Counted from the first letter of the stretch, positions 12,797-26,337 are shown. The stretch is DNA of 64,000 nucleotides from Varroa destructor (GCF_002443255.2 NW_019211459.1:26121388-26185387), one strand, 5' to 3'. The notes: a model not told the origin generated them from the sequence alone. Numbers and translations: made by a program.

Positions 12797-15400
12797 TATA
12801 TATATAGAAAGAGAGAGAGATTTTTCTTATTCTGTATAGATATATTCTGGTATCCATTGTTCGCTCGTGTTTAAATCTGTTTTGTATGTTGTTTACAGGT
12901 TGCCTATTATTATAATTATATAATAATTATAATAATATTAATGTCATAACTATAATTACCAGTGTTCATCATCATCGTCGTCGTCAATTAATGGTTCTCA
13001 TTTACTATTTGAATATAATATGTATATCATTATTTATACGCTTGTTATTATAAACTCGACGTTGGCACTTATGTTGCATTTCGTCCCATTCGCGCCCTGA
13101 ACTGCCGCCCCGCTTTCGTACCTCGTCACTATTGTCGGACGTAAGTAATTCAACTAAGATTCAAGTTCTTCACTCAATAAACTATTGTATAACATAGAAA
13201 TTAATAATAACAGCTTGATGATTATGACACGAATAATAAAAATGTTTCTCTATCAGCTATTATTTGTTTAACCCGTCTTTTGCCTGTTCAAATGTACCCT
13301 TTGCCTGGAATATGTCTCTTGTTTCATTAATATTTTGAGGATCGTTTAGGATATAATAAATGAATAAGGGATCATTTGAAAAATGATATACCTCAAACAA
13401 ATCATATCCTCTTGGTAGGAAGGGACATGGGCAAATTTACTACTCCCTATTTTTATATGGGCGGATGAGGGGCGCCTTATATCTATCTTTATGTTGATTT
13501 ATATCAGCGCTGTTTAATTATGTATATTTATTAATAGATTTTTTTCGTTCGTATTAATAAAGGTGTCTTATATAGAATGAATTTAGCAATTTAAGTTGCG
13601 AAAGTTTTCCGGTTCAATTTGGCCCCTGTTTTTATGAGCCCATCAAAATGCTAGATCCAAAAAAAGCCCAAACCGGATAGTTGAAAACGCCCGACGTTAA
13701 GTACAACCCTTACAAAAGATAGCGTATCAACAGGCGTACACAAGGGACGGAAAATACTTGGCAACTATATTAATTCGATTATTGTAAGTTGACAAGTTTA
13801 TATGCTTCCTTAAGATAGCTTTACTGATGGTGAATTAAGATACTCTAGCGCTCACTTAGATGATAACTAAATAAACCACTACACCATTATGTATACATTA
13901 AATTCTTATGTATACGATATAATCTATTACAAACAGTACGTACTTCTGCTTTCCTAGAGGAAGGGCAATATTTTGGATCTAGCTTAGTTCTATCATAGGC
14001 ATTGCAACACCGGTATAATTTAAAAGAGCGTCACCGCTCAGCTTAGCTAATATTTCTTGTCGATTGCTTTTCATAGTGACCCGATAGCAATTGATCGTCT
14101 TGCTTTTGCTGATTTTTACTTACAAAGTCGAGAACGTTAAGATGATCTAATACGAGTTTTGCATGAAATTGTGTATCTTTTACAGAGTAAACAAATATGT
14201 TAAAGGCGTTAACAAAGATAGGTAAAATCGTGACTGGTACGGCGAAGATACGATGACTTTCCTTGATGGAAGTCGAAGCCTTTAAAAGTAATAAAAAATT
14301 TGAGTAGTGAAAAGTAAACTTTGCACATATATGTTACACCTATTTGGCCCCTCATCTTTGGCAAACGCCAATTACATCTTTTATCATAATCAGTAAATAT
14401 TCGATTAGAGTTTTTTTTTGGTGCATATTGAAAACAGAAGAAGTGTAACTAGCAACGTCGACTTTAGTTGCACATAGATATCTGTGTATTCGTAACAAAG
14501 ATGGCAAAACTGGTGTAATTTACAACGTCTCAGGTCCAAGATTTCTAGTTTCGCACTTGTTAAGTTTAAGACGAATGTACACAGTTATACCTATATATCA
14601 GACTCGCTGTGTCTAATTAAGTTGAGCAGAAGCTGCCGCAGAAGTCGATCGGCCCACACATGTAACCTTGTGCCATGAAGACTACTTGAAAAATGCGACT
14701 ACAATGCAAAGAGGAACCTAGAAAAGGCCTATGGGCTCTTTTAGGACGCTATAATCTATAAGGCAGCAAATTTGACGTCCCCATTAATTGTATTCAGTGA
14801 TATCTTGGAGAAGGACAAATGATCAGAATCACTCTAAGCTAGACATTTAACGTATCCGCACGATTTGAGGCACTCGTGTACGTTCAGAAGTTAAGTCCTT
14901 TTTGCGCAATACGTTCAGACCGTTCCAGGGAGCGCTTTATTTCAAATATGCTTTGATATTGTTGGCTCTAGAAATTCAACATCGTTAATAGATTAAAAGC
15001 AACAGTTTCAAATGCAAAATGCACAACGACATACGTAATTGCGTTAAACGGATATGATCAATGCGAGTCAACACAATTGTACTTCTCGAACAATAACACC
15101 ACATCCCTGTGTGTACCGTGTTTAATGCTATTATGCGCAGTCACGATATCTCGGGTAATGTACTAGCCAGTATGATTTGATATACAAGTTACAGCTGCAG
15201 GTCGTATCGGACCCTGCAGTCGCAAACTGCCCGATCGATTGCTTTGCTATCTTGTCTCATTGGTTTCCTTTTATTCACTTCCGCTCTTGGAGGGGTATCC
15301 AATTTTCTATGCTAACACAAGAACTACTTGCCTAGATATATAGCCGATACTGTTTGCGAAGACGAAGGACCTTATACTTAGAAACGGAACAATTGTGGCA
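12797..15400. other. Likely SRSF2 3' UTR and intergenic sequence
   Basis: The first few hundred bases are AT-rich with TA/GA repeats and could be SRSF2 3' UTR; an AATAAA lies at about 13176. Beyond that I see no coding exon, RNA gene or repeat. Confidence 0.35.
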
Positions 15401-17079
15401 GTCGAAGCAACAGCGGTGTTCCTAAAGTGATTTTCTCAGTCGAAAGATAGACAGACCGTAGCTTGGTTGGCCCTTTTTTACACCAGACTCCGAGCGACAT
15501 GCGTTGATTCCAAAAAGAGTGCCAGGATTGCCGCTGAGAGTCGAAATAACGGTAAGAGCGAGGAAGGTTGCTTCGGTGAGCTCGTTGTTGTTGTTGTTGT
15601 TGTTCGCGATCACTAACAGCGCGCGAACAAGCAAGCTCATGAGCTGATGGGCGCAGGCGGGCTGAAGGCAGTCAGGCCAGACAGAGTTGGTTATGAACGT
15701 GCCTTCTTCTCGTTCTCTCAACGGATGTGGTCAACCGGCGTAACCATCAGCGCAGCAACGGCGGCCTAGAACTGGCCAAGGCAGCGTGAGCACCACGGCT
15801 GATGCCACTACTAGGATCACCGCGTACTCAGGTTACTTGGGACGACCGACCCAACCCAAGTCAATAACACGTTGCTAAAACTCACACAAACAGAAAAATG
15901 AGAAGAAAAGCCCTTTTTTCCAGTTCTCGACCTATCTATTATATAATACATAGCGGTCTGTGGATTTATCTAAAAGCAAACTGCATGAGCATATGCTGCT
16001 GCTGCTGTTGCCGTTATAGCTAACACTCCCAGCAACGGTTCATGTCGAGGCAGCGAGCTATGGTCATAATGATGATGGTCAAAGACGTTCTTGTCGTTCA
16101 TAATTTTCTTAGCATTATTGGCTGTTGATTGTAACTCGACGTTAAAAGCTACGTCCTGCCAACTGTTCCGATGGTCAGCTGTTATTTGTAAAGTCGCACT
16201 GCTATATTTGATTTCGCTTAGCATCAAATAGCTTCTCCTCTTGCTTTATGTAAACTATAGCTTAGATGAGGAAGCTCGATGGGAAGTATAGCGTAAAGAA
16301 GAAAATGCCAGCTGCCTAACCGACCGCCCCACCTTAATATAACCTTAAGTCAGAATATATGCTCTGCCGACCACAGCGACATGGCTATAAAACAAAGCTG
16401 CTTTACGTGTCAACTACGACCACTCCTCCCCTCCCCATTGGTAGGATGAAGAGGTAGCGCGAGAAGCAGACAAAAGCAACTGGTGACGATCGATGACCCT
16501 TGAGCCAACGAACTAGAAAAGCATTAAATTGTGCAGTAGTTATATCCCAGGCCTCGTACTACTGACTGACAAACGAACTTCGAGCTCATAATGGCTCTCT
16601 GAGAACATCGTACCCAACTAGACGCGAGGGGGCGGCGCTGGGCGAAGACTGCACGTGAGGACGAAAACGACGCTGATGATGAGCATGAGAGGATGCTGCT
16701 TTCTCCAATTATGGGACTCGAGGAGATTTGCATACGCAGATATACGTGTTAGTGACTTCCATAGACAATACGTTGCTGTGGTACTAACTGACTGAATGAT
16801 GACGTTGATGATTGACTTTGTTGCGGCTGCGAAAGCGTGACTGTGATAGTGTGAACAATCCTGTTGCTGAGAGTAAAGCAGTGACTTGGTGTCCGTTGAC
16901 GACGACGATGGTGGCGACTGCTACGGCGGCGACTTCTACGGCTAACTGCCCGAGCAGAAGGCGTTACCGCTGATGCTGATATCGCTGGCTGTTGCAGGCT
17001 GGGCGGACTGCACTAACTAACTAACTAACGTCCGTGTGTTCTGTACATCAGGTCTCCTGCACTGCGGGATTTTCGCCCG
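15401..17079 (-). other. Downstream flank of scalloped, probably 3' UTR
   Basis: Minus-strand sequence after the TEAD stop contains short trinucleotide runs, such as GTT repeats near 15586 and CTG repeats near 15993. It holds a CTAA tandem near 17010. No second gene is recognisable. ORFs at 15422-15721 and 15970-16227 are repeat-driven. No poly-T tract marking a recent retroposon tail is seen next to the stop on the plus strand. Confidence 0.3.
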
Positions 17080-18450
17080 CTAGTCCTTGACAAGTCGGTA
17101 GACATGGTGCTGAGTACCGTGTGCTGCTGACGACACCTCGAATACGTACGCAACACAAAGCAGTGTTTCTTGGGTGTCCCGATTCGAGACGACGTGTAGA
17201 ATTGTGAAGTTCTCTAGCACCGAGTTCATCATATATTTCTCAGGTAATCGCTTTAATTTTTGAATAAAGTGAACGACATATTCGCACATTTGTGACCGTT
17301 TCACGCAGAAGACAAACTGGTGCGAGTCGGTACATAGTCGAGGATATTCGGTTTCCACTTTTTCGACAACCTGCTTGCCAAACGAGCATACCTTTGTTGA
17401 ACATGAAATGGTGACGTTTAGCGGGGACTCATAAACGCTCGTGACGCCATAGAAAGCGTTACGGTCGTCCGCTATGCTCGATGCAATGTTCAAGTCGGCC
17501 CAGAACTTAACGAGGAAAAACGCATCTGCCGGCCCCCGATCGAAAAGCTCCCGGAGGCCGCCCTTCTTATCGGGGAACTTATCGTAGATCTGGCGGATGT
17601 CAATCGACTCGAGGGACGAACCCGGCTCATGCGGCGACGGGCCGACGTGCACAAACAGGTGACTCTTGGCTTCGTCATCGCTCAGGTTTCCACTACTGCC
17701 GTTTGAGTTTGTATTGTTATTGTTGTTATTGTTGTTGTTATTATTATTTCCTCGACTTTCGACGAAAGCCGAAAATTCGCAAAGTTTCAACTTCGAGCTA
17801 CGAATACGCGTTGAATTTAGCGGAGATAGCGGCCGCATCGTCGGTAAGCCCGGCGGTAAACCAGCAGCAGGAAGCCCGGCTTGCGTTGACTCCTGTTTGA
17901 GCAAATCTGTGGTGTCCGCGCAACTTTGGAAGGGCTTAATATCGAGTGCCGTAGGTGCTGGCCATAAGCTGGCAGGGTAACTCATTAGAGGGTATTGGGG
18001 TACACCGGCCACTCCGCCAACACCAACGGCAGCCGCGAGACCAACAGCAACCCCCGCCGATGTTGACGGCATACCGCTTCCGGGCATCTTCAGCGCTCCG
18101 CCAGTTGTTGAATCGGGGGCACTACTTCCAGCAGAACTTCCACCTTTCATCTTCGACTGAATCTCGCGCGCTTTTCGTCTGGCTAGCACTTGAATATGGC
18201 TGGAGACCTGTTTGCGGGTCCGCGCTTTGCCCGTTCGCAGCTTGATGTACCGCGCAATAAGCTCATTTCGCCCGTACATTTTGCCCTCATCGCTGAGTAT
18301 AATTTTTCGCCTGCCGCAAGGTGGGTAGATAGCCAGCGCCTCCTGGAAAGCTTCCTCGATGTCGGCACTCCATACGCCCTCTGCGTCCGCTTCATCAGTG
18401 CGCGTATCACGCGAGCTTGAATCTTCTGATAGCTCGTCGTCAGGCGCCAT
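17080..18450 (-). CDS. sd: TEAD-family transcription factor Scalloped, intronless, complete
   Basis: Scalloped/TEAD binds MCAT sites and is the DNA-binding partner of Yorkie/YAP in the Hippo pathway. One uninterrupted ORF encodes 456 residues. The TEA domain covers about residues 23-102 and includes [30 protein letters not shown] and [18 protein letters not shown] Gly/Ala/Pro-rich linker follows. The YAP-binding domain runs from about residue 217 ([14 protein letters not shown]) to the end and contains [71 protein letters not shown] and YRLVKD. The cysteine in KVCSFGK matches the palmitoylated residue of the family. Twelve asparagines (235-246) extend a loop inside that domain. An in-frame TAG at 18609-18607 supports this ATG. 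TEAD genes are normally split into many exons, so the lack of introns is notable. Confidence 0.95.
   Translation of the reverse strand: MAPDDELSEDSSSRDTRTDEADAEGVWSADIEEAFQEALAIYPPCGRRKIILSDEGKMYGRNELIARYIKLRTGKARTRKQVSSHIQVLARRKAREIQSKMKGGSSAGSSAPDSTTGGALKMPGSGMPSTSAGVAVGLAAAVGVGGVAGVPQYPLMSYPASLWPAPTALDIKPFQSCADTTDLLKQESTQAGLPAAGLPPGLPTMRPLSPLNSTRIRSSKLKLCEFSAFVESRGNNNNNNNNNNNNTNSNGSSGNLSDDEAKSHLFVHVGPSPHEPGSSLESIDIRQIYDKFPDKKGGLRELFDRGPADAFFLVKFWADLNIASSIADDRNAFYGVTSVYESPLNVTISCSTKVCSFGKQVVEKVETEYPRLCTDSHQFVFCVKRSQMCEYVVHFIQKLKRLPEKYMMNSVLENFTILHVVSNRDTQETLLCVAYVFEVSSAAHGTQHHVYRLVKD
17713..17748 (-). repeat. Asparagine codon run in the YAP-binding domain of Scalloped
   Basis: Twelve consecutive AAC/AAT codons encode residues 235-246. 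They are followed by a TNSNGSSGN tail before the conserved HLFVHVG strand. The mix of AAC and AAT shows an imperfect trinucleotide tract rather than a fresh pure expansion. Confidence 0.9.
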
Positions 18451-21400
18451 TCCGTCGAAGTGGTGGTGGTTCTCTCGAAGAGGCTGAATCTTGATGCCGG
18501 ATGGGTCCGACGATGGAAAAAGCGCGGATTGGCGAACCTTCTTAAGGTCTCTACTACGCCTACTGCCTATTTCCCGCCTGCTGAGAGCAAGCAGCTCTAA
18601 GCAATACTAGCGGCCAGTAAAGCAATTCAAAAAAAGATCGCAGTGAACAGCAGTAACAACAACTGAGCTTCGTAGTCTATCTCCACTTTCCTACCGCAGC
18701 TCGGTGAGGTGAATAATTGTAGGTCACTGGTTGGCCGTGGTGGTGCAACATCAGAATGTATGGGTTCAGATAGGATTGCACCGCGCCCTTTACCGCAGTA
18801 ACAGCACACTGTTTGATAAGGCGACAGGTTTTTAGCGCTGGTCATTAGCTATTTAGCATTAATTCCTGCTACTGGTCGACTAAATTATGACCATTTAATG
18901 CCTCCACTGATAATAGATATTAATGGCGTTACAAGGCTGGCTATTTAAAAATATCATCCTTGGCTCCGTTAGAATGTCCCTGTCGTTATTATCTATTATT
19001 TATCTTTTTATTATTGTTGATTTTGCCTGCAAAATAATAATGATGATGATGATGATGACGGTGTGGTCTGGTGTAGAAGGTATGGCACTGAGGTAGTCGT
19101 TATTCCTCGATTCACGAAATACACACGTACAAATTTTCATGGCAAAGCCCTGCCAATTTGACTCGCATTTGGCAAGAAGGTGAGGATCAAAAGCTCTACT
19201 GGAAGACACAACGCGACAAGTGGGCAAACAAACAAATCACTAGAGCTGACTGCTGATGAAGATTGAGTCGTGAAGTATAGTGATGCAGATGATGCTGTTT
19301 CTTCTGTGGTGTTAGTTGCTTTGTTGAGGTAAGCGATTCTGGACACATCACACTTCACCGATTCCAAATGACAACGTTTTCGTAAATACAACTTCTGTTC
19401 GACCTGCTTGTCCGTGCTATCGAAAATCAACAATATGATTTCTTTTGTTTCTTTGCTGCGGCTGCCACTGAAACGTAGCGCACAATTTTATTCTCCGGGA
19501 GGTTAATGACAGGTCGTTACCGTAGTCATCGGTGGGGCACTGTCGAAGGGGCAAGCGACCCCCGACACAAGGCGAAGGAGGCACTTTGTACTTGTCCACT
19601 CCAATAAGGCAATCCACACGTAGAACATAGGGGGGGGGGCCGCCACCGTAGCCGGCTCCGCCGAAAATACTACGATATCACATTTTTTGGCGCATACACA
19701 ACAAATACCAGCATAATAATAATAATAATTACTATTGTGTCTCGCGCTCATAAACTCGATTCGCTGACTACGAAGATAACGAGAAACGCAAACAGTTACA
19801 CAGTACACAGGAACAGGCCAGACAGGCGAAACAGGCCGACAGAGAGAACAACAACAATAACAGGAGTGCAATTGTTGTCTCGGTCGAAAAGGCAAGCTCG
19901 AGCGACGGCCTATGGCACAAGACCGATAAGCGCCAACGTTCTAGGCAACTAAATTATGCCCGTTCTTATTGTACACCCTCAAAACAACTTCTTCAAGCCG
20001 GCGTCTGTTGCTGCTAGTGTTGCTGTTGATTTACATACAGAAGCAGTTTCGGAGGGGGGTATCAGCACAGCAACAGCAGGAACAACGAAGGCAGCGATCG
20101 CAACACCAAGCGTATACCCCACAGCTGCAGCGGCGGGTGGAAGAGTTTGGACGTATCCTAGTCGGCTGCCTGCCTGCCTGCCTGTCTGTTTCCTTGGCTG
20201 GATGGCGCGTGCGTATATCTAAGAACCGTTGCTGCCGCTGCTGTTAATGCCGATTGTTACCGTCACTACAGCTCTTTCTCTGTCCCTGTAGTGATTGTAG
20301 GCAGACCAGTTACTACTATTGCACGTCTACTGGATTATCCTGATTCGCCAAAGCATTTGACGGTTTGCCAGAAATACGCACAGGTACATATCCGTCAACT
20401 AGCGCTGCATCTCGACAATCATCGTATGTCAATAATCAGTATCTCCACCACTCTTTGACTAACTGAGATCGTGTACGCACGCATATACGTACGACGTACT
20501 TTTCGTCCGCTGAAGGTAACTCGACTTCGACATTTCCTGTACTAGTGCTACGAAACTCCTCTGAGGTCGTCGGTACGTCGTCGAAAGTACATCACTACAG
20601 TGAATTACGATTGTGACTTTATTTTTTCTGTGTACTTGAATTTTTCTGTGCTCCTCAAGACGATGCCGGAATATAGCACCGCAAGCACGACGACAACGAC
20701 GACGATGACATCGTTTTGTTGTCGCTGCATTGGTAGTTTTCTCTACTTTGTTTTGGAAACGATGTCGTTTCGTGCCTGAGCATTAGCCGACCACTCAGTT
20801 CTAGCTGGATTCACTAACAACAGCAGTAGAACTAGTATCCGTCGTAGTCACCATAACTAGACATATTACCACTGCATTCGTTCTTTGTTGTGGGGCCGGA
20901 GAGGGGTCCGGGTTGGAACTTCACGGCACCGCACAGCACAACACACTGAAGGGAGATCCACGGGTCTTCGATTCCTTTTCTTCTTCCTCGCCGCCGCCTG
21001 TCGAGGCGCTGCTACCGCTGTCACTACCCCCACCAGCGACACCGTCGTCATGGAACAACAATCCGGAGCATACGACGTCGCTCGATCGGTCAGGCGCCTG
21101 CTACTATAGCTACTGCCACCGCCACTCGCAGCACTCCAGAAGCAACATCAATAGCACACTGCTGCTACCACTATCATCACCGCACTACAACTACCGCTGC
21201 CGCTGCAGTTACGACGACGACGACGACGGCGGCGGCGGCGGCGGCCGCCGCCGCTGCTGCTGTTACTGTCGCAGCACCAGCGCCAACAAACAGAGAGCAG
21301 AGATAGGCGGCTACTAGGCGGCAGGCAGCAGCAGCACCAGCAGCCGCACTAAGCAGACCAGTTTGTTACTCGTAGTGTAGAAGATTGAAGAAAAAGAAGA

Positions 21401-22780
21401 CGACGACGACGAAGTGTACCCGTACCGCACACAGAAACCAAACACACGCTAACTTAGCTCGCTGGTCAGCGGTGCGGCCATGCTGGCGGCTGCTCTCTTT
21501 GGCTCACTCTTGCGCCGCTCGAGCGCTCATTCGTACACTGGATGGCTCTGAGTGACTGGCGCCGATCGGTGTCTCGGCCTCTCCGCCTGTAGTGGGCGCT
21601 CCGCCAGATCGGCGGTGCTCTACGCGGTGAGCGTCTCTATAACCCGCCCCCAGGTGCTGCTGGATGTGGATCGTAGAAGCGGTGCGCTTGGCCTGCGGCG
21701 ACTGCCTCCCGGTTGCTGACACTTCCTGTTCGAGCGGGACTCACTTGTCGAACGCAACGAAGGCAAACGATGCCCTCACGTCACAGGTCTGTTCCTCAAA
21801 CAGGCGGTCCCGTCGAGCGGGTTCCCTAGCCGAACAACTACTGAGCAGACAGGCCGCCATCTTAGCTTTTCTAGGAATCGCTGCTTGTTTTTGCCCGTCG
21901 CCTGAGTGTCCTGCTTGCTTACTCGCTCACTCGTCCGCTGCTGCCGCCGTGCCTCCGCCGCTGCAGCAGCGATGGCTAGTTATTGTTACGGTGGCGGCGA
22001 CGGCAACGACGACGGTTGTACTGGAGGCTGTTAGAACCGCTGCGACGGCCGCTCTCTGGTTGAAGCTGTGCTGTCTCCTTCAGCAGCGACTGCTATGTTG
22101 GTTGGCTGCTTGCTTGACGTGGTCTGTATGTCACCGTTGGCGACTGCCGCAGCGTTCGCGGACGCTCTCTGTCGCTTGTCCCAACACAGAAACAAGTCAG
22201 CCAGCTCAGCTCGGGCCGGCCTGTAGGGTATAGCATCGTAGCCATAGACTTCTACATAGAGACGCGGCGGCCATACAAACTTCAAGGGACACACGGATAG
22301 TCAATACAGAGTTGAGCGCAGACAGCGAGAGAGGGGGGACAGGCAATGAGAAAGGCAAGACAGGTCAGAGCTCATGGAAAGTTGAACCGCTGTGTACGCG
22401 CACTGTGCTCCTAGCGTCAGCCACACACAGAAGTAACCCAACGGACTGACCGACAAGCGGGTGTGCGATAGATGACTGACTAAATGATTTGGCTGGTCGG
22501 GCACTTACCTAGTTCAACTGGCAGCTCTACGAACGAGGGGAGAAAACTGCGGTAGCTCGTCAATGATACCGATATCGTGATTGTCGCCTCTGGCGAATAT
22601 ACCAGCATACATAGACAGCGAACGAAAGAACGAACGAAGTAAACCGAAGAGGCTAACAACGACGATGACGATGACAAAGCGGCCGGTGGTTGTAGCAACG
22701 ACTAGTAGAAAACGAGACGACGACGACTCGAGGGAAGCCAGTCGCTGGCCTGTATTAATATTACAGCAGCGCTTATATCA
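18451..22780. promoter_or_regulatory. GC-rich, trinucleotide-repeat-laden region upstream of scalloped
   Basis: About 4.3 kb on the upstream side of the minus-strand Scalloped gene is more GC-rich than the flanks. It is packed with degenerate CAA, CGA, GCT and GAT repeats; for example, GAC/GGC runs lie near 21211-21260. Long ORFs here (20913-21317, 21664-22233 and others) occur in several overlapping frames and are simply runs of Ser, Ala, Arg or Cys, so I do not call them genes. A long 5' UTR, noncoding exons or a CpG-rich promoter of scalloped is the simplest reading. This is inference from position and composition. Confidence 0.4.
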
Positions 22781-23381
22781 GTGCTAGCTTGCCCTACCAC
22801 CGCCGGGTGGCGGCGTAGGCTGCTGTTTCTTATGTTCGCGTTGCTTCATTCGCTTCTGACACCGTGTGCAGTTGTCGTCGTCTATCATACTAACCGCCTG
22901 GTCGTTTGCTCGCTCACGAGAGCTCAATATAGCTTTCTTAGCCTTTCATTTCGTCTTAGGCTAACCAAAGCAGAAATGATAGTTGGGATGAAGAAACAAA
23001 GAGCTAGCCAAGACGGTATTACAAGCCAAGTGAAAAACTGCATAAAGAAGAACCTAGATGAAAAAAGAGCATAAAAAAAGGTCTACTCAAAAGGACAATT
23101 GTTGTATGTAATTAATTTCCTTGGGAAATGGACCAGTTACTATAAATTTTTAAAAGTGATATCTGCCTAGCGTCGTAGTACAGCCATTTCTTCCGTTGGA
23201 GAAAGCTATATTACAGCGAAAGACCGTTAAACGTATTGTACATGACCGCAATACTAGAAGAGATGACGAACAAACGACTTAAGCTTGATTCTTGCTAAGG
23301 TCACTTACCCTACTTAAAGTCAAGCTTGTATAGCAGGCAAAAGTAAACCCATTACAGATCTTATGCAACAGATGACAACTG

Positions 23382-23384
<3 letters not shown>

Positions 23385-23436
<52 letters not shown>
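23385..23436. repeat. (TA)n microsatellite
   Basis: About 26 uninterrupted TA dinucleotides. Confidence 0.97.
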
Positions 23437-23437
<1 letters not shown>

Positions 23438-25340
23438 TAATAATTGATCCTCTTGATACGGTTTTGATTCATATAATTTAAATTGAGGTAATTGATATAC
23501 TTTCGATTATAGCAAGTCCCTTGCAGTCTTAGATAACCACGTTGAGTTCTTGCTCTTCCTTCATGGTGTGCTTTACGTTCAGGTCCCATCAGAAGAGACA
23601 CCCCTTACCAGGGTGCCAGCGTGGTTATTCCTTAGGGTCATTAGGGCTAATCACTGCGATTAGTTATCAGTGTGCGCCAGATCCTCGGTGTCCCTTCATG
23701 GTCATTTGAGTGAACGGAGTAAATGAATCTAATGGTCCTCTTCGCCTACTAGCTATAACCTGTTCGGGTAGCCATTGGCAGGCAATTTCTCCGCGGCTGA
23801 AGTCGCGACGCTCTGGTAATGGCTTTCCACTCCACCGAAACCATCGCCAAATATCCCACTGTCTCTTGTTCCAAACCCTTTATTTAATACTTATTATTGT
23901 TATTGATTATCATCAGAATATAAATTTACTAACTCTAAAACGGACGCGTCATTTCACGAAGTATCTTCTATGCGACGGTTCCGTGAGTTACTGTCATCGA
24001 CTTACCACAGCCACGCCATCACTTTCGCTTGTGTCATGTTTACCGTTACAAGCCAGCTTCATCATTTGGCGTACTATAGGGGCCCGTCTGAGATCCACTT
24101 TATCGACACTGTATCAAATATTGCATAATGACGATGGTAATGATGCACTACGTTGAGGACTACGCATTAAAAATATTAACTCTTATTATTTTTACTTTTA
24201 GTGAGCGTTAAATTACCTTCTATAACTTGTCTTCCGTTTTATATAATTGTACGACCCATTAAGACTCTAAGCTTCGCAAAAACAGGTTCTATAAAGCAGT
24301 TTTTAAGTCTGTTGGCACCGTACTTTTTTCTAGGAATAACTTTATTTATCAATTTAAGTACGATCGAAAATATTTCCTATCTTCATTTTACTACACCCGC
24401 GTGAAATCTTCTGTGCCACCTAATGGATATTTTGTATGATTGCAGAAGCCCCGGTGCTACTTGATCGCTAAGCCGATTCGATCTCGTTAACGACGCCATG
24501 TTGTATTTTATATATTTCTGAATTTTATCAACTCTGTGGTCAAAAATTCATTTTACTGTTAATTAAATTTTTATAGTTTAAGATCTAAGTATTTTTATTT
24601 AGCTAATGACACATAAGATATAGCAAGATATTGATTAAACATCTCTTTATTATTCATAATTCAAGCACCTAAGATGGCAATAAAATTCTCATGTCTCTAC
24701 AGCCATGCGTTTAAGCCCCTAGCCCTGTCGTAGTCCTTTTCTGTTCTTTTTTGCTTCCGTTTGTCATAGTCAGTCGCGTTAAAAGTGTCAAAAGCTGTTT
24801 CACGGCTCTACATCGCAGGCCGTCCTAGGCCAAGTTCTAAGCAATCTTAGCGTTGATGTTCTTAAAACTGGGAAATTTTCTCGTGCGGCGGCCGACAAGA
24901 TTGTCTGCTGGTTGTATGCCGCTGCTGGCAACCGCGGGGCGGCGGTGGCGATTTCGTTACTGCCGATGTCGTGTTTATATATAGCGAGTGGATGGGTGTG
25001 ATTACGTATGCGTGTGCCTGTTCTGTACGACGGCCGTCATGGTTATAGTACTACAGCAGAGCGATCAAGGCAAGGTCCGAGTTTGAGCGAATGCAACAAA
25101 CCCAGACGAGGAGACGTCGTATGGACACGATTCTCTCTCTGGCAAACGTTGCCTTAGGCGCGTTCTCTAGGCCACCGGTACAAGCGAGTGGTTTAGTGAG
25201 TAGTGCTTACCCTCGGACCAGCAGCATAAAGGAGAAGAATTACCGTAATATGGGTGGCTGTAACAGCAGCAGTAGTTGAGTGAAGGCTACGACCAAAATT
25301 ATAGCTGCTGTTGCCCCTATCGCTACTAACACTGTCGTTC
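23437..25340. other. Intergenic, nothing firm
   Basis: AT-rich sequence passes into a short GC-rich island near 24880-25300, which contains a TATATATA stretch at about 24977. No coding exon with a recognisable domain was found; ORFs at 23710-24156 and 25091-25279 are unsupported. Confidence 0.35.
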
Positions 25341-25378
25341 AGCAACTTATTCCGTCTCAGTGAACGGATCAACCCTAG

Positions 25379-25594
25379 TTGATTTCGTGCTGTCCTCAGA
25401 GCTCGAAAGCTCAGCCGACGGCAACCAGCGCTGCCAAGCCAACGCCGCTGAGCCTCGTCGACCTTGCGCCGCCTCGAAGGCCCGAGGTTCGCATTCGAGG
25501 TGTTGTTGTGTTTGGCCTGTCTTGTTCTCTTCTTGCATATGGTCTGATGATATCATCGAGCCAGCTAGCGGCTCGCCATGATCCAAAGGCGTAG
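25379..25594 (+). other. Orphan ORF with one predicted hydrophobic segment
   Basis: The 71-codon ORF starts with ATG, is Ser/Ala/Pro-rich, and ends with a hydrophobic stretch (GVVVFGLSCSLLAYGLM) followed by a short polar tail. Two other long ORFs overlap it, one on each strand, in the same GC-rich 240 bases. No family is recognised. It may be chance in GC-rich DNA or a small membrane protein or a terminal exon. Only conservation or transcript data could tell. Confidence 0.15.
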
Positions 25595-26337
25595 ACAGCC
25601 CTCCGCTACCACAACTGCAATTACTGCCTCACATAGCCCGGCGACGAGTTTAAAGCTCAAGAGGTATCGATCTTTGCGCGTTAAATTAAATCGACCCACA
25701 TTTGCGGTCCTCGTACAATCGATATGACGGCACCTATTTAAGCTATTAACATGTATTTATCAGGTCAAAGCTTGTTTAATAGGCCGAAGTACTGCGCTGG
25801 TTTGTTTAGTAACAGATGGGACGATCTTCAAGCAACTAATCTAAGAAATCGCAAAACACAAAAAGTAATAATTAGAAAAAGTGACTTCTGTCATCCGTAT
25901 TGTCTGTATACCGCATATGGGACGAATTTTACCTGATTTCATCTCTAATTCTAATTATCCGATCCAGTACGGCACAACGAAAATTAGCCTGGTTACATAT
26001 GTGAAAAAGTTAAAGATCGACGTCGTCGATTCGCAGAAACAGAACAGACCGGCAAGGTTGATAGTAGCTGCTCAGTTTCGGCCATAGTTAAAAGTTTCAA
26101 CGATAAAAGTACTCTTCAAACTGGCTAATTACGTTAATGACATATTAATGTCTGTCGAGTTTTTTGGCCCACTTAAATTCATATGACTGTATTCGTTTCT
26201 CATATTGGTAGATAACAATTGATTTTATATATTTAATGAACCGTTGTGAAAAGCAGATTCATATGGACTATACTCGCGTTATCGCCAAATGGTTCGAACC
26301 AGGGTTGGTTGAATTATAAAAATGGCTGTACTTTATT

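Noticed and set aside
17666..18420. Several ORFs overlapping Scalloped on the opposite strand and in other frames
   Set aside because: They are shadows of the conserved TEAD coding frame.
20913..21317. 134-codon plus-strand ORF
   Set aside because: Composed of Ser, Pro, Asp, Gly and Arg runs from trinucleotide repeats; three overlapping frames are equally open.
21664..22233. 189-codon plus-strand ORF in the GC-rich block
   Set aside because: It is Ala/Cys/Leu-rich repeat translation, overlapped by ORFs in other frames and on the other strand; no domain.
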